A stretch of DNA of 64,000 bases, taken from NCBI RefSeq assembly GCF_001439815.1, contig NZ_JYLM01000006.1, positions 62,001-126,000 of the forward strand. Reading direction: 5' to 3'. Source of the DNA: Pseudomonas orientalis (lineage in GTDB: Bacteria > Pseudomonadota > Gammaproteobacteria > Pseudomonadales > Pseudomonadaceae). The position numbers and the translations under genes are program-made. The stretch's first letter is position 1, and each line of letters begins with the position of its first letter. Below the pieces are notes generated by a model. It was not told the origin of the DNA. It did no database searches and saw nothing but the letters and a program-made list of their open reading frames with translations. Shown here in pieces: positions 1 to 7,859 of the stretch.

Positions 1-155
1 AAAACCGCGTGCTTGAGAGGCGCGATCTAGAGCCTCCCGTGGGAACAATCAATTCTGTTGATTATTACCATTGTGTTTATGAACTTTTATATCGACTTAT
101 CAAGAGTAGCATTAGCCCTGTACCCACTTTATCGCCCTCTCAAGGAGCAACCCTC

Positions 156-527
156 ATGAAACGCCAACTACTCGCTACCGTCCTGTTATCCGTCCTGGCT
201 TCCAGTGCCTTCGCCCTGCCAGCCGCCGAACAGGCCACCCCACAGAACAAAGCCCAAGCCGTGCAATCCAGCCAGACCGTGGCTCGCAGCGGTTCGCAAG
301 AAGACGAAAACCGTGACTACGCCAAAGGCGCTGTCGCTGAAAACGGTTCGGAGCAGGCCAACAAACGCGCCTACACCGAAGGACTGACTGAAGGTGGCAA
401 CGACCGCCTGCAGGAAAAAGGTCTGGTAGAAGGCGGTGCCGAACAAGCCAATGACCGTGCCTACACCCAAGGTATCGCTGAAGGTGGTGCTGATCGTCTG
501 GAAGAACTGCATCAAGCACAGAGCTAA
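156..527 (+). CDS. Small secreted repeat protein, function unknown
   Basis: This 123-residue protein begins at the ATG that follows an AAGGAG ribosome site at 142-147; a longer reading frame from position 9 has no such site. Residues 1 to about 20 form a clear signal peptide (MKRQLLATVLLSVLASSAFA), so the protein is probably periplasmic or secreted. The mature part is hydrophilic and carries two near-identical blocks of the form EQANxRAYTxGxxEGGxDRL, joined by a shorter EKGLVEGGA element. It contains no cysteine and no recognisable catalytic motif. It is monocistronic and is followed by a strong terminator. I do not recognise a function; similar short Pseudomonas proteins are annotated as hypothetical. 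Confidence 0.8.
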   Translation: MKRQLLATVLLSVLASSAFALPAAEQATPQNKAQAVQSSQTVARSGSQEDENRDYAKGAVAENGSEQANKRAYTEGLTEGGNDRLQEKGLVEGGAEQANDRAYTQGIAEGGADRLEELHQAQS

Positions 528-546
528 GCCCGTGGTGGCCCAGAAA

Positions 547-577
547 AAAGCCCGATCTGTCGATCGGGCTTTCGCTT
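547..577 (+). terminator. Rho-independent terminator after the small secreted protein
   Basis: A perfect stem, AAAGCCCGATC with GATCGGGCTTT around a TGTC loop, is followed by the T-rich TTTCGCTTTT. It starts 20 bases after the stop codon at 527 and separates this gene from the regulator at 679. Confidence 0.85.
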
Positions 578-678
578 TTATATAGACCCCGTCACGCAAT
601 GCCCCCGCCAAGTTCGACGCCGGCAAAGCGGTTTTGCTAGAGTGCGTCGCTGTACTCGCCGACAAAGCCCATCCGCTC

Positions 679-1311
679 ATGCTGCCCCGCGCCGAACAGA
701 AGCAACAGACCCGCCTCGCCTTGATGGACGCTGCCCGCCATCTGATGGAGTGTGGCCGTGGGTTTGGCAGCCTGAGCCTGCGCGAAGTGGCCAAGACAGC
801 GGGTATCGTGCCCACCGGCTTCTATCGCCATTTTGCCGACATGGACCAGCTTGGGCTGGTGTTGGTCAGTGAAGTCGGCCAGACGTTCCGCGCCACGATT
901 CGCCTGGTGCGCCACAACGAATTCGTCATGGGCGGGATCATCGATGCGTCCGTGCGGATTTTTCTCGACGTGGTCTCGGCCAACCGTTCCCAATTCCTGT
1001 TCCTGGCCCGCGAACAATACGGTGGCTGCCTGGCCGTGCGCCAAGCCATCGGCGCCCTGCGCGAAGACATCACCCGCGACCTGGCGGCCGACCTCACGCT
1101 GATGCCCAAGCTGCAGCACCTGGATGCCGATGGTTTGCACGTGATGGCCGACCTGATCGTCAAAAGTGTGTTCGCCACCCTGCCCGATATCATCGACCCG
1201 CCCGCCGAGGCCTTGCCTGCCCACCTCACGCCCCAGGCGAAAATCACCCAGCAATTGCGCTTTATCTTTATCGGCCTCAAGCATTGGCAGGGCCTGGGCA
1301 GCACCGAGTAA
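679..1311 (+). CDS. desT: DesT/FabR-like TetR transcriptional regulator of fatty acid desaturation
   Basis: The 210-residue protein has a TetR helix-turn-helix near residues 28-55 (SLSLREVAKTAGI then GFYRHF), typical of FabR and DesT. The length and C-terminus (PAHLTPQAKITQQLRFIFIG) agree with Pseudomonas DesT as I remember it. DesT senses the ratio of unsaturated to saturated acyl-CoA and represses the acyl-CoA desaturase operon desCB. A TTG-initiated extension from 634 is possible, but the ATG at 679 (MLPRAEQKQQTR) matches the family start. The stop lies five bases from the convergent peptidase gene. The desaturase genes are not in the window, so the target operon must be outside it or elsewhere. 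Just upstream, ureE lies on the far side of the peptidase, which agrees with the P. aeruginosa order desT-ureE. Confidence 0.8.
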   Translation: MLPRAEQKQQTRLALMDAARHLMECGRGFGSLSLREVAKTAGIVPTGFYRHFADMDQLGLVLVSEVGQTFRATIRLVRHNEFVMGGIIDASVRIFLDVVSANRSQFLFLAREQYGGCLAVRQAIGALREDITRDLAADLTLMPKLQHLDADGLHVMADLIVKSVFATLPDIIDPPAEALPAHLTPQAKITQQLRFIFIGLKHWQGLGSTE

Positions 1312-1316
1312 TACGA

Positions 1317-1823
1317 TCAGCCAGCCTTGTGAAAGCGCTTGGCGGTGGTGTAGTTCCTGTTCCAGTAGCTATTGCTCAGCGAATCGATACGCACGTTCTT
1401 GCCGGTACGCGGGGAATGGATGAACTTGCCGTCGCCGATATACAGCCCGACGTGACTCACCCGCCCCTGCCCGTTGCCTTTGAAAAAGACCGCGTCGCCC
1501 GGCTTCAACGCCGCGCGCTTGATGGTCGCGGCCGTTGAACGGTGCATCGCAGCCGTGGTGCGCGGCAGCTGAATATTGGCTTGGGTCTTGAACAGATAGA
1601 CCAGGAAGCTGCTGCAATCGAATCCTTGTTCGGTAGACGCACCGCCCCACTTGTAGGGTGTGCCGAGCAGTTGATGGGCGCGGTCGATCACATCGTCGAC
1701 CGGAGACGATGCCTGCGTGGAAACAAAGGTCGCCGGCTGTTGAAGAGTGGCCGAGGCTGACGAGATGAGGCAAGACAGGCTGACGATAACGGAACAGACA
1801 AGTAACTTGAACATGATGAACAT
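1317..1823 (-). CDS. NlpC/P60 (C40) family cell-wall peptidase
   Basis: This is a 168-residue exported protein with a single NlpC/P60 domain. The signal sequence covers roughly residues 4-26 (FKLLVCSVIVSLSCLISSASA). The catalytic cysteine is in FDCSSF, the catalytic histidine in SHVGLY, and a third polar residue in FIHSP; this is the usual Cys-His-His triad of the family, which cleaves the gamma-D-Glu-diaminopimelate bond of peptidoglycan stem peptides. Two in-frame ATGs (1823 and 1814) are equally plausible, because neither has a strong ribosome site. The gene is convergent with desT and divergent from the urease accessory operon. It resembles E. coli Spr/MepS and YafL in size, but I cannot assign an individual orthologue. 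Confidence 0.85.
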   Translation of the reverse strand: MFIMFKLLVCSVIVSLSCLISSASATLQQPATFVSTQASSPVDDVIDRAHQLLGTPYKWGGASTEQGFDCSSFLVYLFKTQANIQLPRTTAAMHRSTAATIKRAALKPGDAVFFKGNGQGRVSHVGLYIGDGKFIHSPRTGKNVRIDSLSNSYWNRNYTTAKRFHKAG

Positions 1824-2099
1824 CGCGGCGGAATAAACACGGCGCGAATCTTAAAGAACCCCCACGTAAACTCACGAAGGCCGATTCTCGGGGTCTTGTA
1901 GGATAATTCCTTAAAATTCAATGAAGAATTGGATGAAAGAAATTTCATGCAATACGTAGGCGTACTCCACGCAAAATGCCCCTTCCCGGTGCTTGAACCC
2001 GCTCAAGCGCACCAAATTGCAACATGCTCGCCCTCGGCGAGTGCCCTGCCCTGTGGCGCTCGCGCCCTGCTGACAGGAAATTCCTACGCGCCGGGCGGG
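1824..2099. other. Intergenic region between the NlpC/P60 gene and ureE
   Basis: There is no supportable gene here. It contains an imperfect inverted repeat around 1988-2014 (GGTGCTTGA with TCAAGCGCACC), about 90 bases upstream of the sigma54 promoter. This is a plausible enhancer-type position for an activator such as NtrC, but the repeat is not a clean NtrC consensus. Confidence 0.4.
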
Positions 2100-2116
2100 T
2101 TGGCAAGCCCCTTGCT
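2100..2116 (+). promoter_or_regulatory. Sigma54 (-24/-12) promoter of the ureEFG operon
   Basis: TTGGCAAGCCCCTTGCT matches the consensus TTGGCACG-N4-TTGCW with one mismatch and keeps the required GG-N10-GC spacing (GG at 2102-2103, GC at 2114-2115). Transcription would start near 2127, about 38 bases before the ureE start. Nitrogen-controlled urease genes often use sigma54 with NtrC, so the location fits. Confidence 0.75.
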
Positions 2117-2164
2117 CTAGCACCTTTATAGCCCCCTTTATCGTTCATAGCTGGAAACCCTCCG

Positions 2165-2665
2165 ATGCTGGTGATCCACCGCCGAATCGCCCCGCAAGCC
2201 CTCTGGGCCGCCGAGCTGCTGCTGAACTTCGAAGCCCGCAGCAAAAGCCGTCTGCGCTGTTTCAGTGCCGACGGTGAAGACGTCGGCCTGTTTTTGGAGC
2301 GTGGGCAACCGCCGCTGCATGATGGCGAATTCCTGCAAGCCGAGGACGGACGCGTCGTACGCGTGTGCGCACGCCCTGAACAACTGCTGCACGTCACCTG
2401 CCGCAACGCCTTCGAACTGACCCGCGCGGCCTATCACCTGGGCAATCGCCATGTGGCCCTGCAGGTCGGCGATGGCTGGCTGCGCCTGCTTGATGACTAT
2501 GTGCTCAAGGCGATGCTGGAACAGCTGGGCGCCGATGCGCAAAGTATCGAGGCGCCGTTCCAGCCCGAACACGGGGCCTATGGCGGCGGTCATCATCACT
2601 CGCGCCATGGCGACGAAGACTTCAATTACGCGCCCAAACTGCATCAATTCGGCGTGCGTCCATGA
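2165..2665 (+). CDS. ureE: Urease accessory protein UreE, nickel metallochaperone
   Basis: The 166-residue protein has the two UreE domains: an N-terminal peptide-binding beta domain and a ferredoxin-like metal-binding domain (residues about 75-145, with GNRHVALQ and a LRLLDDYVLKAML helix). The histidine-rich C-terminus (GGHHHSRHGDEDF) is the usual nickel-binding tail. UreE delivers Ni2+ to the UreDFG-apourease complex in the cytoplasm. It is the first gene of an operon behind the sigma54 element at 2100-2116, and its stop overlaps the ureF start by four bases (ATGA), which suggests translational coupling. Confidence 0.95.
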   Translation: MLVIHRRIAPQALWAAELLLNFEARSKSRLRCFSADGEDVGLFLERGQPPLHDGEFLQAEDGRVVRVCARPEQLLHVTCRNAFELTRAAYHLGNRHVALQVGDGWLRLLDDYVLKAMLEQLGADAQSIEAPFQPEHGAYGGGHHHSRHGDEDFNYAPKLHQFGVRP

Positions 2666-3336
2666 ACCCGGCCTGGGCGCTGTTGCGCCTGGCCAGTCCG
2701 CAGTTGCCGATTGGCGGCTACAGCTACTCCCAGGGCCTGGAAATGGCCGTGGAGAACGGCCGCGTCAGCGATGCCGCCAGCGCGCGGCGCTGGATCAGCG
2801 ACCAACTGCTGCTCAACATCGCGCGTTTCGAAGCGCCCCTGCTGCTCGCCCATTGCCGCGCCGCCGCCGAACAGGCCTGGCCACGCCTGGCGCAGTTGTG
2901 TGAAGAACACCGCGCCAGCCGCGAAACCCGCGAGCTGTATCAGGAGAGCCGGCAGATGGGCTACTCCCTGCAACAATTGCTCAGTGGCTTGCCGGAGTTG
3001 GACACTTGCGCTCGCAACTTCCTCGACCAACAGCCCGAACCCCATCTGGCCCTTGGCTGGGCGCTGGCCGCGCGCGCCTGGGCCATCCGTCCCGACGACG
3101 CACTCGCGGCCTGGCTCTGGAGCTGGCTGGAGAACCAATTGGCCGTGCTGATGAAAACCCTGCCCCTGGGCCAGCAAGCCGCGCAGCGCCTGACCAGCGA
3201 ATTGCTGCCGCTGTTACAGCAGGCCCAGCAGGAGGCTGGCCGCGTCGAACCCGATCACCTTGGCAGCGCCGCCTTTGGCCTGTCTTTGGCGTGCATGGCC
3301 CATGAGCGCCAGTACAGCCGCCTGTTCCGTTCCTGA
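2662..3336 (+). CDS. ureF: Urease accessory protein UreF
   Basis: This is a 224-residue all-helical protein of normal UreF length. The family signature LPIGGYSYSQGLE lies near residues 15-27. UreF joins UreD and UreG in the GTP-dependent complex that inserts nickel into urease and checks fidelity. The start ATG overlaps the ureE stop and the gene is followed after 21 bases by ureG, so the three are co-transcribed. There is no sign of truncation. Confidence 0.95.
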   Translation: MNPAWALLRLASPQLPIGGYSYSQGLEMAVENGRVSDAASARRWISDQLLLNIARFEAPLLLAHCRAAAEQAWPRLAQLCEEHRASRETRELYQESRQMGYSLQQLLSGLPELDTCARNFLDQQPEPHLALGWALAARAWAIRPDDALAAWLWSWLENQLAVLMKTLPLGQQAAQRLTSELLPLLQQAQQEAGRVEPDHLGSAAFGLSLACMAHERQYSRLFRS

Positions 3337-3357
3337 GGCTTTTTTGGAGAACTCACC

Positions 3358-3972
3358 ATGAACACACAACCCCTGCGCGTCGGCATCGGCGGCCCGGTAG
3401 GCTCCGGCAAGACCGCCCTGACCCTGGCCCTGTGCCTGGCGCTGCGCGAGCGCTACAACCTGGCGGTGGTCACCAACGATATCTACACCCGCGAAGACGC
3501 CGATTTCCTGGTGCGCAACCAGGCCCTGGCGCCGGAGCGCATCATCGGCGTGGAAACCGGCGGCTGCCCGCACACGGCGATCCGCGAAGATGCCTCGATC
3601 AACCTGGAGGCCGTCGACCAGCTCAACCGTCGTTTTCCCGGCCTGGACCTGATCCTGGTGGAGTCCGGTGGCGACAACCTGTCGGCCACCTTCAGCCCGG
3701 AACTGTCCGACCTGACCATCTACGTGATCGATGTGTCCGCCGGCGACAAGCTGCCGCGCAAGGGCGGGCCCGGTATTTGCAAATCCGACCTGCTGGTGAT
3801 CAACAAGATCGACCTCGCGCCGCTGGTGGGTGCCTCGCTGGAATTGATGAACAGCGATACCCAACGCATGCGCAATGGCAAACCCTTTGTGTTCAGCAAC
3901 CAGAAAACCGGCGTCGGCCTGGATGAAATCGTCGCCTTTATAGAACGTCAAGGCCTGCTGACTGCTGCCTGA
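3358..3972 (+). CDS. ureG: Urease accessory GTPase UreG
   Basis: The 204-residue SIMIBI-class GTPase has its P-loop GPVGSGKT at residues 12-19, the metal-binding Cys-Pro-His motif in GGCPHTAIRED (about residues 65-75), the Walker B-like LILVESGGDNL, and the guanine-specificity motif NKID. UreG hydrolyses GTP to drive nickel transfer from UreE to urease. A GGAG ribosome site precedes the start. All catalytic residues are present, so the protein should be active, but the urease subunits themselves are not within this window. Confidence 0.97.
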   Translation: MNTQPLRVGIGGPVGSGKTALTLALCLALRERYNLAVVTNDIYTREDADFLVRNQALAPERIIGVETGGCPHTAIREDASINLEAVDQLNRRFPGLDLILVESGGDNLSATFSPELSDLTIYVIDVSAGDKLPRKGGPGICKSDLLVINKIDLAPLVGASLELMNSDTQRMRNGKPFVFSNQKTGVGLDEIVAFIERQGLLTAA

Positions 3973-3992
3973 TCCCCCTACGGAGCCTGTTT

Positions 3993-4565
3993 ATGAATTT
4001 CAAGAACCTGTTCGCCGCTGCCGCGCTGCTGCTGGCGCCCGCCCTCGCCTTCGCTCACCCGGGCCACGGCGACAATGGCCTGGTCGCCGGTATCAGCCAC
4101 CCACTGGGCGGCCTTGACCACCTGCTGGCCATGGTTGCGGTCGGCCTGTGGGCGGCGCAGCAAAAAGGCAACGCACGCTGGGCGCTGCCCTGTGCCTTCG
4201 TCGGCACTATGTTGATCGGCGGCCTGCTCGGTTTTGAAGGCCTGCAATTGCCGGCGCTGGAAAGCGGGATTGCCGCATCGGTACTGGCGCTGGGCCTGGC
4301 GGTGGCGCTGGCGGTGCGGCCGCCGTTGTTCGTGGCGGTGGGGGCAACGGCGTTGTTTGCGTTGTTTCATGGCGTGGCCCATGGCCTGGAGCTGCCGGAC
4401 ATGTCCAGCCCCTGGGCGTATGCGGCGGGGTTTGTCGGCGCGACGGCTGCGTTGCACGCGGCGGGTTATGCGCTGGTGCGTTTCCTGCCTGCGGCGGCAG
4501 CGCCGTTGGTGCGGGTGGCGGGGGCGGCTTCGGCGGCGACTGGGGTGTGGTTGTTGGCGGGCTGA
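3993..4565 (+). CDS. ureJ: HupE/UreJ family nickel transporter
   Basis: This 190-residue membrane protein has a signal-like first segment (residues about 5-22) followed by the HupE/UreJ signature HPGHGDNG and then HPLGGLDHLLAM; the histidines are thought to coordinate nickel. About five further hydrophobic segments follow, including LFALFHGVAHGLELP with the second conserved histidine cluster. It is the last gene of the ureEFG operon, 20 bases after ureG, and most likely supplies Ni2+ for urease. HupE and UreJ are the same family, so the ureJ name is based on context. Confidence 0.88.
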   Translation: MNFKNLFAAAALLLAPALAFAHPGHGDNGLVAGISHPLGGLDHLLAMVAVGLWAAQQKGNARWALPCAFVGTMLIGGLLGFEGLQLPALESGIAASVLALGLAVALAVRPPLFVAVGATALFALFHGVAHGLELPDMSSPWAYAAGFVGATAALHAAGYALVRFLPAAAAPLVRVAGAASAATGVWLLAG

Positions 4566-4588
4566 TCTTCAGCGCTGCTGAAGGCCTC

Positions 4589-4660
4589 ATCGGGGGCAAG
4601 CCCCCTCCCACCTTTGATTTGTGAATACAGTCAAAATGTGGGAGGGGGCTTGCCCCCGAT
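4589..4660. repeat. REPIN, GGGGGCTTGCCCCC type
   Basis: Two inverted REP copies, 4589-4610 (ATCGGGGGCAAGCCCCCTCC) and 4639-4660, are separated by about 28 bases. The doublet lies between ureJ and the AGE epimerase gene and could form a long hairpin in the ureJ message. Confidence 0.9.
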
Positions 4661-4735
4661 AGCGGCGCCACAGACACCACAGTTCCCAAGCCTGCTACCA
4701 TGCGCGCCACACCCCTGCCGTGACGACGCCAGCCA

Positions 4736-5845
4736 ATGCCCATCGCTTCTTTGCCCGCTTTGAATTCCGTGCTCACGCACTTCCATGACCTGATCGTGCC
4801 GCTCTGGCAGGGCCCGGGCTGGAATGCCGAGTTGGCGCTGCCCTTCGAGGCACTGGATGCCGATCACCAGCCCCTGCCCCCACAACGCTATCGCGCCATG
4901 GCCTGCGCCCGGCAGTTGTACCTGTTCGCCAGCCTGATCGGCGAGCCCGGCACGGCCTTCGCGCAAGAGCACGCGGCGCAGTTGTTCCGCTCCCTGCAAC
5001 GGCACTTCCACGACGCCGAACACGGCGGCTGGTTCTACAGCATCGACCCGGCCGGGCAACCGCTGGACAAGCGTAAAGACCTCTATACCCACGCGTTCAT
5101 CATCTTTGCCTGCGCCCATTACTGGGCCAAGGTGCGTGAACCCTTGGTGGAGTCGGTGCTCAATGCCGCGCTCGAAGTGGTCGCCCAACGTTTCGCCACC
5201 GGTGACGGCCTGTACGAAGCGGTGCTGGACCGCAACTGGGCCTCGCTCAAGTCCGGCCCGTTGCAAAACCCGTTGATGCACCTGGCCGAAGGCTTCCTCG
5301 CCACCCTCGCGGTGCGTGAGGACGCCGAGGTGCAAGCGGCCCTGCTGGCACTGGCGACGGCCATGCAGCAACGCTTCATCGACCGCGAGCATGGGGTGAT
5401 GCTGGAGAAACCGCTGGGTGCTGTGGATAATTGGTTTGAGCCAGGGCATCAGTTCGAGTGGTTCTTTTTGCTGGAATCCTCAGAGGTATTGCGCGGCACA
5501 CCGCTGCATGGGTCGCTGACGCGGGCATTTGCCTATGCCGAACAAACGGGTGTGGATAAGTTGAGCGGTGCGGTCAGTGGCATGCTGTCTGTGGATGGCA
5601 CGGTGCGCGACGGCACCCAGCGTATCTGGGCCCAGGCGGAATACCTGCGGGCATTGACCTTGCGGCCTGGTAGCGAGGCAGTGCTGCAGCGTCAATTGCT
5701 GGCGCTGCAAGAGCATTTCCTGCATGCAAAAGGGTGGCATGAATGCCTGGATGCCAAGGGTCAGGTGAGCCGGCGGGATATGCCTTCCACCACGCCTTAT
5801 CATTTGGCGACTTGCTATCAGGGTTTGATCCAGTATTTAGGCTGA
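4736..5845 (+). CDS. AGE-family (N-acylglucosamine 2-epimerase-like) sugar isomerase
   Basis: This 369-residue (alpha/alpha)6-barrel protein carries the conserved AGE family stretches: NPLMHLAEGF near residue 180, EPGHQFEWFFLL near 240, RIWAQAEYLRAL near 300 and STTPYHL near the C-terminus. In the family the histidines of these motifs are catalytic or close to the active site, and members epimerise or isomerise unmodified sugars such as mannose/fructose or N-acyl glucosamines. The exact substrate cannot be read from the sequence; a mannose isomerase role is more likely than sialic acid metabolism, because there are no nan genes nearby. It stands alone between two REPINs. Confidence 0.85.
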   Translation: MPIASLPALNSVLTHFHDLIVPLWQGPGWNAELALPFEALDADHQPLPPQRYRAMACARQLYLFASLIGEPGTAFAQEHAAQLFRSLQRHFHDAEHGGWFYSIDPAGQPLDKRKDLYTHAFIIFACAHYWAKVREPLVESVLNAALEVVAQRFATGDGLYEAVLDRNWASLKSGPLQNPLMHLAEGFLATLAVREDAEVQAALLALATAMQQRFIDREHGVMLEKPLGAVDNWFEPGHQFEWFFLLESSEVLRGTPLHGSLTRAFAYAEQTGVDKLSGAVSGMLSVDGTVRDGTQRIWAQAEYLRALTLRPGSEAVLQRQLLALQEHFLHAKGWHECLDAKGQVSRRDMPSTTPYHLATCYQGLIQYLG

Positions 5846-5858
5846 CCTTCAGGGCCTC

Positions 5859-5944
5859 ATCGGGGGCAAGTCGAATCGTCGCACCGCCCCTCCCACATTT
5901 GACTGTATTCACAAATCAAAGGTGGGAGGGGGCTTGCCCCCGAT
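5859..5944. repeat. REPIN with an interrupted left arm
   Basis: The right arm (5922-5944) is a normal GGGAGGGGGCTTGCCCCCGAT. The left arm begins ATCGGGGGCAAG at 5859 but then carries about 16 extra bases (TCGAATCGTCGCACCG, 5871-5886) before CCCCTCCCACA resumes. The same interrupted arm occurs at 25021-25058. Confidence 0.85.
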
Positions 5945-5968
5945 GGCCTCACCTCGGTCTAACTGACC

Positions 5969-6874
5969 TCACGCAATCCACTTGCGATCCCCAGTAAAAC
6001 TGATGGTCAACCAACGCGCCGCATCCGGCGTGCCCAGCCCTGTGGATATCTCTTCACGCAACCTGTCGAGGGTAGCGACCTTACCCACCGGGTAATCCGC
6101 CGGCAATACCACATGTATCTCGATAAACCGTGCGCGCCCGTGCTTCTGCACGTAGGACACGTAATCGTCGAAGCCATGCCTGGCCTGGGCCGCGTCCATC
6201 ACTTCGCGCACGGTGTCGTCCAAATGATCCGGGGCAATCCCCAGCACCTCACGCAAGGCCGGGCGCAGGATCTTGAAGGCCGGAGCCAGCATGCTCAGGG
6301 CCAGCAGAATCAGGATCAGCGGGTCGACGTACACCGCCCATTCGCCATACCCCTGGGACTTGAGCAACAGTGCCGCCAGGAAGCTGATCAGCAAGCCCAC
6401 CGACAGCATGGCGTCCACCAGCCAGCTGATGTTGTCGAACTGGATCAGCGAGGATTTCAACGTGCGATTGCGGTAGCGCACATAGAAGAAGTAGGCGAAT
6501 TCCACAACGGTAAACACCGCCGCGTACACGATCACCAGCCCCAACTCGATCTCGCGCCCGCCATTGATCATGCCGAACAAACCGTTGAGAAATGCGTAGA
6601 TGGCGATCAGCAGCAGGAAGCTGCCTTCGATCAGCAGCACCATCGGCTCCAGGTGCCAGTAGCCGAACTGGAAACGCTCGTTGCTTTTCTTGGCGATCAG
6701 CTTGGCCGTGATCAGCATCAGCACCTTGATGGCGGTGGCGATCAACGAGAAAAAGCCGTCGAACAGAATGGATTGGGCGCCGGATATCACACCCGTGGCA
6801 ATCCCGGCGATCGCGACGGCGAACATCAGGATGGTCGATTGTTTGAGCAGTGCCTGCTCACCTCGGTTACTCAC
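5969..6874 (-). CDS. Cation diffusion facilitator (CDF) family efflux transporter
   Basis: The protein is about 301 residues with six predicted membrane segments in the first 210 residues, followed by a cytoplasmic CDF C-terminal domain (FDDYVSYVQKHGRARFIEIHVVLP). Segments II and V carry aspartates in FDGFFSLIATAIK and WLVDAMLS, the usual metal-site helices, although the classical HxxxD motifs are reduced. Such proteins export Zn2+, Fe2+ or other divalent metals in exchange for protons. I chose the GTG at 6874 because a GGGAGG ribosome site lies seven bases upstream; a longer frame from 6970 has no such support. An ATG at 6876-6874 overlaps this GTG in another frame and stops at once. Confidence 0.85.
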   Translation of the reverse strand: MSNRGEQALLKQSTILMFAVAIAGIATGVISGAQSILFDGFFSLIATAIKVLMLITAKLIAKKSNERFQFGYWHLEPMVLLIEGSFLLLIAIYAFLNGLFGMINGGREIELGLVIVYAAVFTVVEFAYFFYVRYRNRTLKSSLIQFDNISWLVDAMLSVGLLISFLAALLLKSQGYGEWAVYVDPLILILLALSMLAPAFKILRPALREVLGIAPDHLDDTVREVMDAAQARHGFDDYVSYVQKHGRARFIEIHVVLPADYPVGKVATLDRLREEISTGLGTPDAARWLTISFTGDRKWIA

Positions 6875-6974
6875 ATTTCCTCCCGTCAAAACCTTTAAAC
6901 CGCAGGGTGCGGTGGGGTTTTCAGGGGCGGAGTGTACCTTATGGCCTGTTGTTGGCCGATTTGACGCCATCTAT

Positions 6975-7074
6975 TGTAGGAGCGAGCTTGCTCGCGAAAA
7001 ACCCGAGCGCGCCGCGTGCATTCAGGATGCCCGCGTCATCGTTAACGTTTTTCGCGAGCAAGCTCGCTCCTACA
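6975..7074. repeat. REPIN, GAGCGAGCTTGCTCGC type
   Basis: Inverted arms at 6975-6998 (TGTAGGAGCGAGCTTGCTCG) and 7051-7074 flank a spacer containing ATTCAGGATGCCCGCG. The doublet lies between the CDF and SDR genes and belongs to the second REP family in this window. Confidence 0.9.
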
Positions 7075-7091
7075 GTGCATCGCGCAGGTGC

Positions 7092-7859
7092 TTAGCCCTT
7101 GGCCCCACGCTCAATCGCAAACCCAGCCCAGGTCTGGCTCACCGGCATCAGCTCCAACCGGTTGATATTCACGTGCGCCGGCGTGTTCAACACCCAAAAA
7201 ATCGTATCGGCAATATCTTGCGGCTGGATCGGCTCGGCACCGGCATAGGTGGCGTCATAGCGCGCCTGGTCCCCGCCGAAACGCACCAGGGAAAACTCGC
7301 TCTCGCACAGGCCCGGCTCGATGTTGGTCACCCGCACGCCAGTGCCTTGCAGGTCGCAGCGCAGGTTCAGCGAGAATTGCTTCACGAACGCCTTGGAGCC
7401 GCCATAAACATGGCTGCCCGGATAGGGGTAGCTACCGGCGATGGAACCCAGGTTGATGATCCCGGCGCCACGGCCATGGGCGATCAGGCGCGGCAGCAGC
7501 AGGTGGGTGGTGGTCAGCAGGCCCTTGATATTGGTGTCGACCATGGTTTCCCAATCGTCGAGGTTGCACTTGGGCGCAGGGTCGGTGCCCACGGCCAGGC
7601 CGGCGTTGTTGATCAGCCCGCGCAGGGTGGCGAACGATGGCGGCAGGTTGGCGATGGCTTCTTCCATGGCGTTGCGATCACGCACGTCCACCACCAGGCC
7701 ATGCACTTCGGTCTGACTGGAGAGTTCTTCGACCAGCGCATCCAAGCGCTCGGCACGCCGGCCGGTCAGCACCAGTTTCCAGCCGGCTTCGGCAAAACGG
7801 CGGGCACAGGCTTCACCGAAACCTGAAGTGGCGCCAGTAATAAACAGCGTGTCGGACAT
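7092..7859 (-). CDS. SDR-family NADP-dependent dehydrogenase (YdfG-like)
   Basis: This is a 255-residue classical short-chain dehydrogenase. It has the cofactor motif TGATSGFGEA at residues 9-18, NNAG near residue 87, the catalytic serine in GSIAG and the YxxxK motif as YGGSK. The basic residues in TGRRAERL after beta-2 indicate NADP preference. The closest well-known relative is E. coli YdfG, a 3-hydroxy acid (serine/malonic semialdehyde) dehydrogenase, but SDR substrate assignment is uncertain. A GGAG-type ribosome site precedes the ATG at 7859. The gene is probably transcribed alone from the long non-coding region to its right. Confidence 0.88.
   Translation of the reverse strand: MSDTLFITGATSGFGEACARRFAEAGWKLVLTGRRAERLDALVEELSSQTEVHGLVVDVRDRNAMEEAIANLPPSFATLRGLINNAGLAVGTDPAPKCNLDDWETMVDTNIKGLLTTTHLLLPRLIAHGRGAGIINLGSIAGSYPYPGSHVYGGSKAFVKQFSLNLRCDLQGTGVRVTNIEPGLCESEFSLVRFGGDQARYDATYAGAEPIQPQDIADTIFWVLNTPAHVNINRLELMPVSQTWAGFAIERGAKG

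Noticed and set aside
1929..2123. Short frames in the NlpC/P60-ureE gap on both strands
   Set aside because: They lack ribosome sites and overlap the sigma54 promoter and its upstream region.
5415..5560. TGTGGATAA words (reverse DnaA boxes) inside the AGE epimerase gene
   Set aside because: They are isolated, lie within a conserved coding region and can be explained by codon choice.
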